64,000 nt of DNA from Bin5 sp022827195. Its GTDB lineage: Bacteria; Chloroflexota; Anaerolineae; Caldilineales; Caldilineaceae. Shown here one piece after another: positions 9,082 through 17,358 of the stretch. Made by a program: the position numbers and the translations under genes. The stretch covers positions 2,976,001-3,040,000 of the forward strand of contig OZ242331.1 in NCBI GenBank assembly GCA_965208275.1. Direction: 5' to 3'. Positions within the stretch are counted from its first letter, which is position 1. Each line of letters opens with the position of its first letter. The notes under the pieces were generated by a model. It made no database searches, had not been told where the DNA came from, and worked only from the letters and a program-made list of their open reading frames with translations.

Positions 9082-10194
9082 TCAGGGGCCGATTTCCTCC
9101 ACTAGACGCGCCAGCACGACCTCTTCCTCGCCCTCTTCGAGGGTCGTCGGGTTGAGGAAGATGGAGTCGTCGGGACCGGGCGCGACGGAGACGGCGGGTC
9201 GGCCATCGAGGAGGCCCTGGACGATCTCGCCGCGCGAGCGGCCGACCACGGCTGCGTCGAAGTGGACCTGCGCACGCGGCAGTGGCTGTCCGGCCTCGTT
9301 TGGGAAGGAGCGTTCGGCGCGCACGCCGTCCAACTTGCTCAGTTCGTTGCACCAGCCGGTAACGATCTCGTCCATCTGCGAGGCCCGCCCTTCGTGATCG
9401 AGCGCGAGGTAGCGCTCGACCGCGGCGAGGAGTCCGAGCATCTCTTCCTTGCCGACCTTCATGGGCCGGCCGATGCTGTGATTAGGGGGTCCGTTGCGTG
9501 CGCAGGCGTCGATCAGCCACTGCCTGCCCAGGACCAGCCCAGAGGACTGGGGGCCGCGCAGGTCCTTGCCGCCGCTGAAGATGGCGGCGTCGGCGCCCAT
9601 CTGGGTGAATTTCCACAGGTTTTCGACCGGCGGGAGCTGCGCGGCCGCGTCCACGAGGACCGGTACTCCATGGGCGTGAGAAATGTCGATCACTTTCTCC
9701 AGGGAGATGTCGCCAGGGCCGCCCAGGGCGCCATGAAACCAGATAACGGCAGCGGTCTTCTCGTTTATTGCCCCCTCCAACTGCCACTCCTCGGTGACCG
9801 CCGGGTAGCCGATCTCCACCAGTTTGACCCCGACCTGCCTCACAGCGTGATCGTACCCGTTGCGCTGGGACTTATGGACGATAACCTCGTCCCTGAGACC
9901 GGTCAGGTCCGGCAGTCTTTCGATGGCGGCCATGTCGTTTCCGGTGACGCAGGCGGCGATGGCGACGACAATGCCTCCGGCCGCGCCCGAGCTGACGTAG
10001 CAGGCCTCGTTCTGCGTGAGGAGGGCGATACGATTGCCGACACGGCGCTGCAGCTCGGGCAGTTCGACAAAGACTTTGGCGGCCTCCATCATTGCCTTCA
10101 GCACTTCTGGCGGCATGAGAGAACCGCCCAGCCGGGTCAGGGTGGCGTTGGCGTTGATGATTGGGGTTACGTCGAGCTCTGCGTAGGTGGACAT
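9082..10194 (-). CDS. SelA/DgaE-like PLP-dependent enzyme
   Basis: A 370-residue fold-type I PLP enzyme of the SelA-like group that includes D-glucosaminate-6-phosphate ammonia-lyase (DgaE) and related lyases. The PLP lysine is Lys210 in FSGGKDLRGPQ, the cofactor-pairing aspartate is Asp182 in VLVDAAAQLP, and a phosphate-binding SSGAAGG loop is at 68-74. It begins directly with the catalytic region and lacks the N-terminal domain of true selenocysteine synthase, which is about 460 residues, so I do not call it SelA. It follows a thioredoxin-like gene by about 110 bp on the same strand. Catabolism of an amino acid or amino sugar is the best guess. Confidence 0.82.
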   Translation of the reverse strand: MSTYAELDVTPIINANATLTRLGGSLMPPEVLKAMMEAAKVFVELPELQRRVGNRIALLTQNEACYVSSGAAGGIVVAIAACVTGNDMAAIERLPDLTGLRDEVIVHKSQRNGYDHAVRQVGVKLVEIGYPAVTEEWQLEGAINEKTAAVIWFHGALGGPGDISLEKVIDISHAHGVPVLVDAAAQLPPVENLWKFTQMGADAAIFSGGKDLRGPQSSGLVLGRQWLIDACARNGPPNHSIGRPMKVGKEEMLGLLAAVERYLALDHEGRASQMDEIVTGWCNELSKLDGVRAERSFPNEAGQPLPRAQVHFDAAVVGRSRGEIVQGLLDGRPAVSVAPGPDDSIFLNPTTLEEGEEEVVLARLVEEIGP

Positions 10195-10303
10195 GAGCGC
10201 ACCGCCTATTCCCTTGTGGTGGGAGGCAACTGGTGGGGTGGTGCGCGCGGCGCGAGTCGCTCGAACCGGCTCGCGCCGCGCGTTCAGGACATTTCGGTCG
10301 GAT

Positions 10304-10900
10304 CTACGCCGCTTGTGGCAGTACCAGATCGCAGGCGTCGGCGGGCATCCAGTGGGCGTCCTGGCCGGCCCACTTGACGTTGCACCCTATCGGATTTGTC
10401 AGGTCAACGCTGACCTGCTGCCCGGAGGTATGCTCCTCCAGGGCTCGGTCCAGGTCGAAGACGGTGGCAAGGGTGGCATCGCGCGGATTGTCGACGCCGC
10501 GTCCGGTGTAGACGAGCTCACGATCCTTATTGAAGACGTAGAAATGGGGCGTCCGCAGCGCGCCGTATGCCTGGGCGATTTCCTGGGTTTCGTCGCGCAG
10601 ATAGACCCAGGGGAAGTTGTGCTCGGCCATGCGTTCGACCATGTGGCGGAAGTCGTCCTCGGCGTTGACGTGGACGCTGTTCGAGTTGATGCCGACGAAC
10701 TTCACGCCCTTCGAGGCAAATTTGTCGGCGGTCGCCCGCGTGGCCTCATCGGAGCCGATAACGTAGGGGCAGTGGTTGCAGGTGAAGAAGATGACAAGCG
10801 TTTCGGCGTCGTCGAAGTTGCTGAGCGAGTAGACGTTGCCGTCGGTGGCGATCAGCTTGAAGTCTAGCGCCTTATCGCCGAGTTCGAGAGTAAAAGCCAT
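10304..10900 (-). CDS. Thioredoxin-like (AhpC/TSA-type) family protein
   Basis: A 198-residue thioredoxin-fold protein. The redox motif is Cys41-Asn-His-Cys44 in FFTCNHCPYV, preceded by a typical strand (ETLVIFF). No signal peptide or membrane segment is visible, so it should be cytoplasmic. The ATG at 10900 has a strong AGGAGGA site, which rules out the longer 244-residue reading. Family members of this subgroup (redoxin domain with CNHCP) are widespread in environmental bacteria and mostly uncharacterised; thiol-disulfide exchange or peroxide reduction is likely. It is probably co-transcribed with the SelA-like gene downstream. Confidence 0.85.
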   Translation of the reverse strand: MAFTLELGDKALDFKLIATDGNVYSLSNFDDAETLVIFFTCNHCPYVIGSDEATRATADKFASKGVKFVGINSNSVHVNAEDDFRHMVERMAEHNFPWVYLRDETQEIAQAYGALRTPHFYVFNKDRELVYTGRGVDNPRDATLATVFDLDRALEEHTSGQQVSVDLTNPIGCNVKWAGQDAHWMPADACDLVLPQAA

Positions 10901-11111
10901 GTTGTCCTCCTGATAGGTTTTGTGGATGTTGTCGATTCGCCAATCGGCTTCCCCGCGGCCCCAAGCCGAACGCGGGACCGGTTCGAGTTGCGAAACAGAT
11001 GGTCGGGGCAGATTGCATCCGCCCATATTGAGATTCAACTGCGCGATTGATTATACTGAGGATCTGATACTGGGCAAATGGACGGCGTGAAAAGGGTGCT
11101 GACCGTACTGC

Positions 11112-11233
11112 AGTGGTCAGTGGCCGGTGGTCAGTGGCCGGTGGTCAGTGGCCGGTGGTCAGTGGCCGGTGGTCAGTGGTCAGTGGCCGGTGGTCAGTGG
11201 TCAGTGGCCGGTGGTCAGTGGTCAGTGGCCGGT
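11112..11233. repeat. Heptamer-based tandem repeat block
   Basis: The tract consists of the 7-mers GTGGTCA and GTGGCCG. First they alternate as 14-bp units (about four copies), then appear as 21-bp units with GTGGTCA doubled (three copies). The whole block is uninterrupted and non-coding. It directly precedes the 122-bp array. Confidence 0.85.
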
Positions 11234-11360
11234 ACCGGGTGGGAGCGGTGGGCGGGGGTCGAACTGGGAACGGGTAGGCGACGCGCACGTACGGTGGCTT
11301 CGCGTCCGCGGCGCGACGGCGACAGGCTGGGGACGCGCAGGCACGGTGGTATAACACAGG

Positions 11361-12145
11361 CGTGATTCGTGACTCGTGATTCGTGATTCGAACTGCGGGA
11401 GGCGCGCACGCAGGGGCGCGTCGACATGACTGGCGCGTCGGCGGCAAGCTAGAATCGCGCAGGCACGGTGGCATAACACAGGCGTGATTCGTGACTCGTG
11501 ATTCGTGATTCGAACTGCGGGAGCCGCGCACGCACGGTGGCGTCGACATGACTGGCGCGTCGGCGGCGAGCTGGAATCGCGCAGGCACGGTGGTATAACA
11601 CAGGCGTGATTCGTGACTCGTGATTCGTGATTCGAACTGCGGGAGCCGCGCACGCAGGGGGGCGTCGACATGACTGGCGCGTCGGCGGCAAGCTGGAATC
11701 GCGCAGGCAGGGGGGCGTCGACACGACTGGCGCGTCGGCGGCAAGCTGGAATTGCGCAGGCACGGTGGTATAACACAGGCGTGATTCGTGACTCGTGATT
11801 CGTGATTCGAACTGCGGGAGCCGCGCACGCAGGGGCGCGTCGACATGACTGGCGCGTCGGCGGCAAGCTGGAATCGCGCAGGCACGGTGGTATAACACAG
11901 GCGTGATTCGTGACTCGTGATTCGTGATTCGAACTGCGGGAGCCGCGCACGCAGGGGCGCGTCGACATGACTGGCGCGTCGGCGGCAAGCTGGAATCGCG
12001 CAGGCACGGTGGTATAACACAGGCGTGATTCGTGACTCGTGATTCGTGATTCGAACTGCGGGAGCCGCGCACGCAGGGGGGCGTCGACATGACTGGCGCG
12101 TCGGCGGCAAGCTGGAATCGCGCAGGCACGGTGGTATAACACAGG
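11361..12145. repeat. Six-copy 122-bp tandem repeat array
   Basis: Copies begin at 11361, 11483, 11605, 11780, 11902 and 12024. Five are 122 bp; the third is 175 bp because a 53-bp internal segment is duplicated. Each unit starts with four heptamers of the type GTGATTC/GTGACTC, followed by a GC-rich stretch containing GTCGACATGACTGGCGCGTC and ending in ATAACACAGG. Copies differ by only a few bases. Since 122 is not a multiple of three, the long open frames across the array shift content each copy and are not genes. A shortened start of the unit precedes 11361. Confidence 0.9.
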
Positions 12146-12318
12146 GGGGCGGTGCGAGGGGAGTTTCCCCGCACAGGGGAGGGCCGGAACGGCCCGACCG
12201 TTCAACGGCAGTTGCCAGGAACTGCATTGGGCTTGGGACGGCCTTGACTCGGTTGCCAGCCGAGATATAGGCATTTTTGGTCCCAGGCAGGACTGCATTG
12301 GAAGAAAGGAGCGCAGCC

Positions 12319-13782
12319 ATGCGCGTCGGAATTGCATTTCTAAGCCACGAATCGAACACTTTTGCCTCGTTCACAACGGCGTTGGGGGACTTCCAGATCG
12401 TGCGCGGCCAGGAGATCTTGGAGAAGCACGCGGCGACCTACCACGAGGTGGGCGGGTTCATTGCGGGCGCGGAGGCGTTCGGGTACGAGATTGTGCCGCT
12501 CTTTGGAGCGGACGCAACCCCTTCGGGTACGGTCGAGGCGGAGGCGTACGGCGCGCTTGTTGGCGAACTGTTGGACAGTATCCGGGCAGCGCTGCCTCTT
12601 GACGGCCTGCTGCTGGCACTTCACGGCGCGATGGCGGCGGACGGCTTCCCTCATGCCGACGGAGAGACGGTCCGGCGGGTGCGGGCGCTGCTTGGGCCGG
12701 AAATTCCGCTGGTCGTGACCCACGACTACCACGGCAATGTGCCCCCGCAGCTGGTCGAGGACGCGACGGCGCTCGTGATTTACAAGACGTGTCCCCACGT
12801 CGACCAGCGGGAACGGGGTCTGCAGGCGGCGGAGCTGCTGGCGCGCACGGTGCGGGCCGAAGCCAGGCCGGAGGCGGCCATCGTCAAGCCGGAACTGCTC
12901 TATAACATCGCCTTCCACAATACCGGCAGCGGTCCGATGAAGCAGGTGATGGATTCGGCGATCGAACTGGAACGGAAAGCGGGCATCCTTGCTGCCAGCG
13001 TTGCGGCCGGCTATCAGTATGCGGATGTGCCGTGGATGGGGCCGTCGGTCGTGGTGGTGGCCGATGGGGAGCCGGCCCTGGCACAACGGGAGGCCGGGCG
13101 GCTGGCCGAGCTGATGTGTTCAACACGGGATGAACTGCTGCCGCGCATTCCGGGGCCGGCCGAGGCGGTGCGTATGGCTATGGCGAGCGCGGAGACGCCG
13201 GTCTCTCTGTTCGAGATGGGGGACAACATCGGCGGGGGCAGTGCAGGGGACTCCACCTTTGTTTTGGAGGAGTTGCTGCGCCAGGGCGCGGACGGGTGGG
13301 TGGCGGCCTTGTATGACCCGGAAGCGGCGGCGGCCTGTGCGGTTGCCGGCATCGGCGCGCAGCTGACGCTGCACGTTGGCGGCAAGGTGGATAACCAACA
13401 CGGGCCGACGCTGACAGTGACAGGGACGGTGCGCGCGCTCCACGACGGCATGTTCATTGAGACGGAGCGGCGTCATGGGGGCAAACGTGAATGGGACCAG
13501 GGGTTGACCGCGGTGCTGGCGACGTGCGAGGGCCTGCTGCTGCTGGACAGTGTGCGCACACCGCCGATGAGTCTGAACCAGCTGCGGTCGGCGGGCATAC
13601 TGCCGGAACAGCAGCGCATATTCGTTGCAAAGGGCGCGGTTGCGCCGCGCGCGGCGTACGGGCCGGTCTCGGCCCGCATCATCGAGGTTGACACTGCGGG
13701 TGCGACATCGATCAGCCGCCCGCCGGAGGCGTATCAGCGGGCACGGCGGGGGCTGTACGAGTGGACACGGCAGGCACGGTAG
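12319..13782 (+). CDS. M81 family metallopeptidase (MlrC-like)
   Basis: A 487-residue M81 protein, related to microcystinase C. It opens with the family signature MRVGIAFLSHESNTF. Likely zinc ligands are the Asp and His of VTHDYHGNV (about residues 135-141) and the His of CPHVDQRERG. The C-terminal domain has the conserved EMGDNIGGGSAGD loop. Characterised relatives hydrolyse linear peptides or N-acyl compounds; most are uncharacterised, and microcystin degradation should not be assumed. The ATG at 12319 follows GAAAGGAGC. Its last 71 bp overlap the convergent desaturase gene. Confidence 0.9.
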   Translation: MRVGIAFLSHESNTFASFTTALGDFQIVRGQEILEKHAATYHEVGGFIAGAEAFGYEIVPLFGADATPSGTVEAEAYGALVGELLDSIRAALPLDGLLLALHGAMAADGFPHADGETVRRVRALLGPEIPLVVTHDYHGNVPPQLVEDATALVIYKTCPHVDQRERGLQAAELLARTVRAEARPEAAIVKPELLYNIAFHNTGSGPMKQVMDSAIELERKAGILAASVAAGYQYADVPWMGPSVVVVADGEPALAQREAGRLAELMCSTRDELLPRIPGPAEAVRMAMASAETPVSLFEMGDNIGGGSAGDSTFVLEELLRQGADGWVAALYDPEAAAACAVAGIGAQLTLHVGGKVDNQHGPTLTVTGTVRALHDGMFIETERRHGGKREWDQGLTAVLATCEGLLLLDSVRTPPMSLNQLRSAGILPEQQRIFVAKGAVAPRAAYGPVSARIIEVDTAGATSISRPPEAYQRARRGLYEWTRQAR

Positions 13783-15280
13783 GTGAAAGGACCTGCACGG
13801 TCGCGGGAGCTGGGTCGCCAATCAGACTGTCGACGATTTTGGCGGAAGAGACCACGCCGGGCACACCTGCTCCAGGATGTGTGCCGGCGCCAACGAAGTA
13901 GAGATTTTCGATATCTTCGGAGCGGTTGTGGGGTCGGAACCAGGCGCTTTGCGTGAGGGTCGGCTGGGTGGAAAAGGCAGAGCCGAGATAGCTGTTGAGC
14001 GAGTTGGAGAAGTGGCGGGGATCGATGCTGTGCTCGGCGACGATGTTGGCGCGCAGGTCCGGCAGATAGTTCTGTTCAAGAAATTCGATGATGGCGTCGC
14101 GGTATGGGCCGGCCTGGACGTTCCAATCGATCGATGCGCCGAGATGGGGGACAGGCGAGAGAACGTAAAAGGCTTCGCAGCCCTCCGGCGCCAGCCTGGG
14201 GTCGGTCAAGGTCGGCATATGGAGATAGAGAGAAAAATCCTGTGGCAGGCCCTTATTGGCGAAGATCTGGCGCAAGAGACCCTTGTAGTTGCGGTTCATC
14301 ATGATGTTATGGTGGGCCAAGCCCTGCTCGCGGTACTGTCGACTTGTACCAAAGTAGATGACGAACAGGGACATCGAGTAGCTCCTGCTCTTGATTCGCT
14401 TGTCGCTGTTGTGGGGCCGAAGTCTTTCCGGGACCAGGTTGAGATAGGTCCAGGCGACGTCGGCATTTGAGACAACGGCGTCGGCCCGCCTGATGGAGCC
14501 GTCCTGTAGACGGATGCCGACGGCCCGGCCTTGCTCGACATTGATTAGGTCAACCTCCGAATTCAGGTGGATTCTCACACCCAACTCTTTCAGTAGCCGG
14601 GCGAATGAGGCGACAATGGCGCCGGTGCCTCCCAACGCGTAATGGATGCCCCACTTGCGCTCCAGGTGATGAATAAGGACATAGAGACTGGCCGCGCTGA
14701 GTGGATTGCCGCCGATCAGGAGAGGCTGAAACGAAAAGCAGGAGCGCAGAAAGTCGTCTGTGAAAAATTTTGAAACGAAACCGTAGACGCTGCGATAGCT
14801 TTGCAGGCGAACCAGGTCGGGCACGACGCCGACCATATCCGACAGGTTGAGGAAGGGTTGGTCGATCAGGGCCATGCCTTTGTCGAAAATCTCCTTCGTG
14901 CCGGCCATAAACGCTTTGAACCCCTCGACATCGGAAGGGCTGCGTTGCTCGATCTGGCGCAGCATCAGTTCAACATCTGCACTGAAATCGAAGGGCCGGT
15001 GGCTGTGATCGAAGATACGGTAGAAGGGGTCGCAGGGAACCAACAGAAAGTAGTCCTGGCGGCGGCGTCCGGCCGCATCCCAGATTTCGTCGAAGATCCA
15101 GGGCGCGGTGATCACCGTGGGACCGGCATCGAAAGTGAAGCCGTCGATTTCGTAGACATAGGCGCGGCCGCCCAGCTTGTCCCTCTTTTCGAACAACTCG
15201 ACCTGGTGACCGCGGGCTGCCAGACGCGCGGCGGCGCTCAGACCGCCAAACCCGGAACCGATTACAATTATTCTAGACAA
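13712..15280 (-). CDS. Phytoene desaturase (CrtI) family FAD-dependent oxidoreductase
   Basis: A 522-residue flavoprotein of the CrtI/phytoene-desaturase family. The FAD-binding motif GSGFGG is at residues 8-13, followed by GGRAYVYEIDGFTFDAGPTV (typical of carotenoid desaturases) and the C-terminal second FAD motif FVGAGTHPGAGVPGV. The last 35 residues are rich in Pro, Ala, Val and Thr and are probably disordered; they lie mostly in the part overlapping the M81 gene. No crtB or other carotenoid gene is adjacent, so whether it acts on phytoene, a later carotenoid or another polyene is open. Confidence 0.88.
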   Translation of the reverse strand: MSRIIVIGSGFGGLSAAARLAARGHQVELFEKRDKLGGRAYVYEIDGFTFDAGPTVITAPWIFDEIWDAAGRRRQDYFLLVPCDPFYRIFDHSHRPFDFSADVELMLRQIEQRSPSDVEGFKAFMAGTKEIFDKGMALIDQPFLNLSDMVGVVPDLVRLQSYRSVYGFVSKFFTDDFLRSCFSFQPLLIGGNPLSAASLYVLIHHLERKWGIHYALGGTGAIVASFARLLKELGVRIHLNSEVDLINVEQGRAVGIRLQDGSIRRADAVVSNADVAWTYLNLVPERLRPHNSDKRIKSRSYSMSLFVIYFGTSRQYREQGLAHHNIMMNRNYKGLLRQIFANKGLPQDFSLYLHMPTLTDPRLAPEGCEAFYVLSPVPHLGASIDWNVQAGPYRDAIIEFLEQNYLPDLRANIVAEHSIDPRHFSNSLNSYLGSAFSTQPTLTQSAWFRPHNRSEDIENLYFVGAGTHPGAGVPGVVSSAKIVDSLIGDPAPATVQVLSPTVPAVSTRTAPAVPADTPPAGG

Positions 15281-15393
15281 AAGAGCACTCCCGGCGCTGG
15301 TTGCCGCACTGTAGCAAGAAGAGTGCGGAATTGACTCCGTTCAGGTATTCAAAACATGGACAATATCGGCGTTCATAATCATTCTGTTTAATT

Positions 15394-15418
15394 ATTATAC
15401 AGGATTCGTTCGTACGAA
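15394..15418 (-). promoter_or_regulatory. Putative crtI promoter -10 with palindromic operator
   Basis: On the minus strand a perfect TATAAT box (15394-15399) is followed upstream by the 10-bp palindrome TTCGTACGAA (15409-15418). The palindrome would lie in the -10/-35 spacer, a common place for a repressor. The matching -35 (CATTTT) is poor. Confidence 0.4.
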
Positions 15419-15469
15419 AATGGAATGGGCCGTCCAATTGACATCGATCGCTCAGAGGATGCGACAGAT

Positions 15470-15498
15470 TTGCCGGTTAGACCGATCTGACCTATACT
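15470..15498 (+). promoter_or_regulatory. Putative sigma-70 promoter of rplU operon
   Basis: TTGCCG (15470-15475) and TATACT (15493-15498) are separated by 17 bp and lead toward rplU, leaving a leader of about 210 bases. L21 leaders often carry autoregulatory structure; I did not identify a specific one. Confidence 0.55.
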
Positions 15499-15717
15499 CT
15501 TTCTTTGTGTGGGCGGCCAGCCATTGGCTTCGCTGCCCTATTTTTGTGGGATCGGATCGCTGAGACAGATGCCCGCAAAGCAATCGTCCGAATTGCGGCG
15601 CCAGGTGCGTCCCTCTTCAACTTGGGGCGCGAGGAACAGTTGCCCGCAAGCCGCCATCCGAAGATCCGGAGAATATCGAGAGTAGAGTTCCCGGACGCGG
15701 TTACAGGAGAGATAGAG

Positions 15718-16686
15718 ATGTACGCAGTCGTTCGCACCGGAGGCAAACAGTATCGGGTTGCGCCCGGAGATATTCTGGAAGTTGAAAAGCTGACCGGAGA
15801 GGTCGGCGAGAGCGTAGTGCTGGACGATGTACTGATGGTGTCCAGCGACGACGGCGTCATGATCGGCCAGCCGAGAGTCGAAGGCGCGTCGGTGACCGCC
15901 CGGATTACAGGGCAGCACCGGGGCGAAAAGATCCTGGTCTTTCGCTACCGCCCGAAGAAGAGAGTACGGGTTCGCCGCGGTCACCGCCAATACTTGACGC
16001 GCCTGCAGATCCACAAGATCAGCGGCGAGGGCTTTGAATTCGTCGAGGAAGCAGAAGAGGCGGCGGTGGTTGAAGCGGTCGCCGCGGTCGAAGATGGCGT
16101 TGATGCGGAGGATGGAACGGAAACAGCTGAGCCGGAAAGTGTGACGGATGACGAGGCCGACGCTGCATTCGCTATGCTCAAGGAGACCGTTGCCAAAGCT
16201 GGCCTCGTCGTGGACGAGACCGTTTCCGCGGCAGATAAGGCTGTAGAGGAGACAGTTTCCGAGGCGGGCGACGTGTTGGACGACGCTGCTGAAGAGGCTG
16301 GCAACGTAGTGGAAGACGCTGTTGAAAAGGCCGGCGACGTTGTGGAAGACACAATTGCCAAGGGCGGCGACGTTGTGGATGACACGGTCGAAGAGGCCGG
16401 CAACGTTGTGGATGACACAATTGCCAAGGCCGGCGACGTTGTGGAAGACGCTGTCGAAAAGGTCGGCGACGTTGTGGATGACACAATTGCCAAGGCCGGC
16501 GACGTGTTGGACGACACGGTAGAAATGGCCGGCGACGTAGTTGAGGATACCGTTGCCAAGGCCGGCGAGGTATTGGACGACGTGGCTGACAGCCTCAAGT
16601 CGATTCCCTTCGTAGGCAGGGGAAGGAAGTCCGGCGACGATGCAGATGAGGACGAGGCTGACACGGACGACAAGAAAGAGGAGTAG
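15718..16686 (+). CDS. rplU: 50S ribosomal protein L21 with long acidic 11-residue-repeat tail
   Basis: Residues 1-105 are a complete L21: MYAVVRTGGKQYRV at the start and the basic RYRPKKRVRVRRGHRQ region that binds rRNA. Normal bacterial L21 ends near residue 103, but this protein is 322 residues. Residues 110-157 are acidic and low-complexity. Residues 158-289 are twelve 11-residue units, the last ten very regular, with consensus (V/I)xKAGDVV(E/D)DT. The tail ends with an acidic run. Period 11 suits an amphipathic or right-handed coiled helix, as in LEA-type proteins. The ATG at 15718 matches the family start. Five bases separate it from rpmA. Function of the tail is unknown. Confidence 0.93.
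   Translation: MYAVVRTGGKQYRVAPGDILEVEKLTGEVGESVVLDDVLMVSSDDGVMIGQPRVEGASVTARITGQHRGEKILVFRYRPKKRVRVRRGHRQYLTRLQIHKISGEGFEFVEEAEEAAVVEAVAAVEDGVDAEDGTETAEPESVTDDEADAAFAMLKETVAKAGLVVDETVSAADKAVEETVSEAGDVLDDAAEEAGNVVEDAVEKAGDVVEDTIAKGGDVVDDTVEEAGNVVDDTIAKAGDVVEDAVEKVGDVVDDTIAKAGDVLDDTVEMAGDVVEDTVAKAGEVLDDVADSLKSIPFVGRGRKSGDDADEDEADTDDKKEE
16189..16584 (+). repeat. 33-bp coding tandem repeats in rplU tail
   Basis: Twelve consecutive 33-bp units encode the 11-residue repeats at residues 158-289 of L21. GGCGACGTTGTGGATGACAC and close variants recur throughout, showing recent expansion at the DNA level as well as in protein. Confidence 0.85.
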
Positions 16687-16691
16687 CGACT

Positions 16692-16973
16692 ATGGCGCAC
16701 AAAAAGGGTGGTGGTTCCAGCCGCAACAACCGGGATTCGAACGGCCAGCGGCTGGGCGTCAAGCGGTTCGGGGGCGAATACGTAACGTCAGGCAGCATTC
16801 TGATCCGCCAGCGGGGTACGCCGATCTTTCCCGGCGCGAACGTGGGCCAGGGCAAAGACGATACGCTTTACGCCAAGCAGGATGGATTCGTGACCTTCGA
16901 ATGGGCCAAGAAGAACCGCCGCAAGGTAAGCGTCTATTCGGCTGAAGAGATGCAGGCGATGGAGAAGGCGTAG
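16692..16973 (+). CDS. rpmA: 50S ribosomal protein L27
   Basis: A 93-residue L27, beginning MAHKKGGGSSRNNRDSNG, which is the conserved N-terminal tail that reaches the peptidyl-transferase centre. There is no cleavable N-terminal extension of the Firmicutes kind. The core KRFGGEYVTSGSILIRQRG is typical. It follows rplU by 5 bp and precedes rpmE by 4 bp, so the three are co-transcribed. Confidence 0.97.
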   Translation: MAHKKGGGSSRNNRDSNGQRLGVKRFGGEYVTSGSILIRQRGTPIFPGANVGQGKDDTLYAKQDGFVTFEWAKKNRRKVSVYSAEEMQAMEKA

Positions 16974-16977
16974 AGAT

Positions 16978-17349
16978 ATGAAGCCCGAAATACATCCCGA
17001 CTACCATGCCTTCGCCACGGTCAACTGCTCGTGCGGGAATAGCTGGGTGACGGGCAGCACCAAGGCAGAGATTAACGTAAACATTTGCAGCCAGTGCCAC
17101 CCGTTCTATACCGGGGAACAGCGCATCGTCGACTCGGTCGGCCGCGTTGAGCGTTTCGTGAGGCGGCTGGAGTCAAGGCAGAGCGCGGCTGCGAGACAGC
17201 AGATCGAGGCGCAGGCACGCGAAGAGGCGGAAGCCGCGGCGCGACGGGCCAGGGCGCGCGGCGATGATCCGGATGAGGCGGCTGCCGAGGTTATGGCCCG
17301 CTACGACCTGGAAGGGGAAGAGGTAGAGGAAACGGCTGCGGAAGCCTAG
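16978..17349 (+). CDS. rpmE: 50S ribosomal protein L31, zinc-binding form, with C-terminal extension
   Basis: Residues 1-70 are L31 with four zinc cysteines: Cys17 and Cys19 (NCSCG), Cys37 and Cys40 (ICSQC). This is the zinc-containing C+ form. The protein is 123 residues rather than about 70; the extra part is Ala/Glu/Arg-rich and probably helical (QQIEAQAREEAEAAARRAR), ending in an acidic stretch. Two ribosomal proteins of this operon thus have charged C-terminal extensions. It lies between rpmA and tdk. Confidence 0.95.
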   Translation: MKPEIHPDYHAFATVNCSCGNSWVTGSTKAEINVNICSQCHPFYTGEQRIVDSVGRVERFVRRLESRQSAAARQQIEAQAREEAEAAARRARARGDDPDEAAAEVMARYDLEGEEVEETAAEA

Positions 17350-17358
17350 CCGGAACCC

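Larger units (their letters stand above)
15281..15717. other. Divergent regulatory region between crtI-like gene and rplU
   Basis: This 437-bp gap holds the promoters of two divergent genes, described separately. I see no further gene. An open frame enters from 15505 and runs into rplU, but the L21 family start at 15718 makes that 71-residue extension unlikely. The segment 15560-15717 is therefore probably the rplU leader. Confidence 0.6.

Noticed and set aside
9082..10194. True selenocysteine synthase SelA as support for the selenoprotein
   Set aside because: The protein is about 90 residues too short, lacks the N-terminal tRNA-binding domain and lies in a catabolic setting. It fits the DgaE-like side of the family.
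10961..10995. tRNA-like T-arm sequence (GGTTCGAG)
   Set aside because: No complementary T-stem, anticodon arm or acceptor stem can be built around it.
11361..12145. CRISPR-like array
   Set aside because: Units are 122 bp head-to-tail with no unique spacers, and no cas gene is present.
11145..12374. Three long overlapping minus-strand open frames of up to 409 codons across the 122-bp array
   Set aside because: The unit is not a multiple of three, so all frames give the same peptide pieces in shifted order. The array simply lacks stop codons; no ribosome site or family match.
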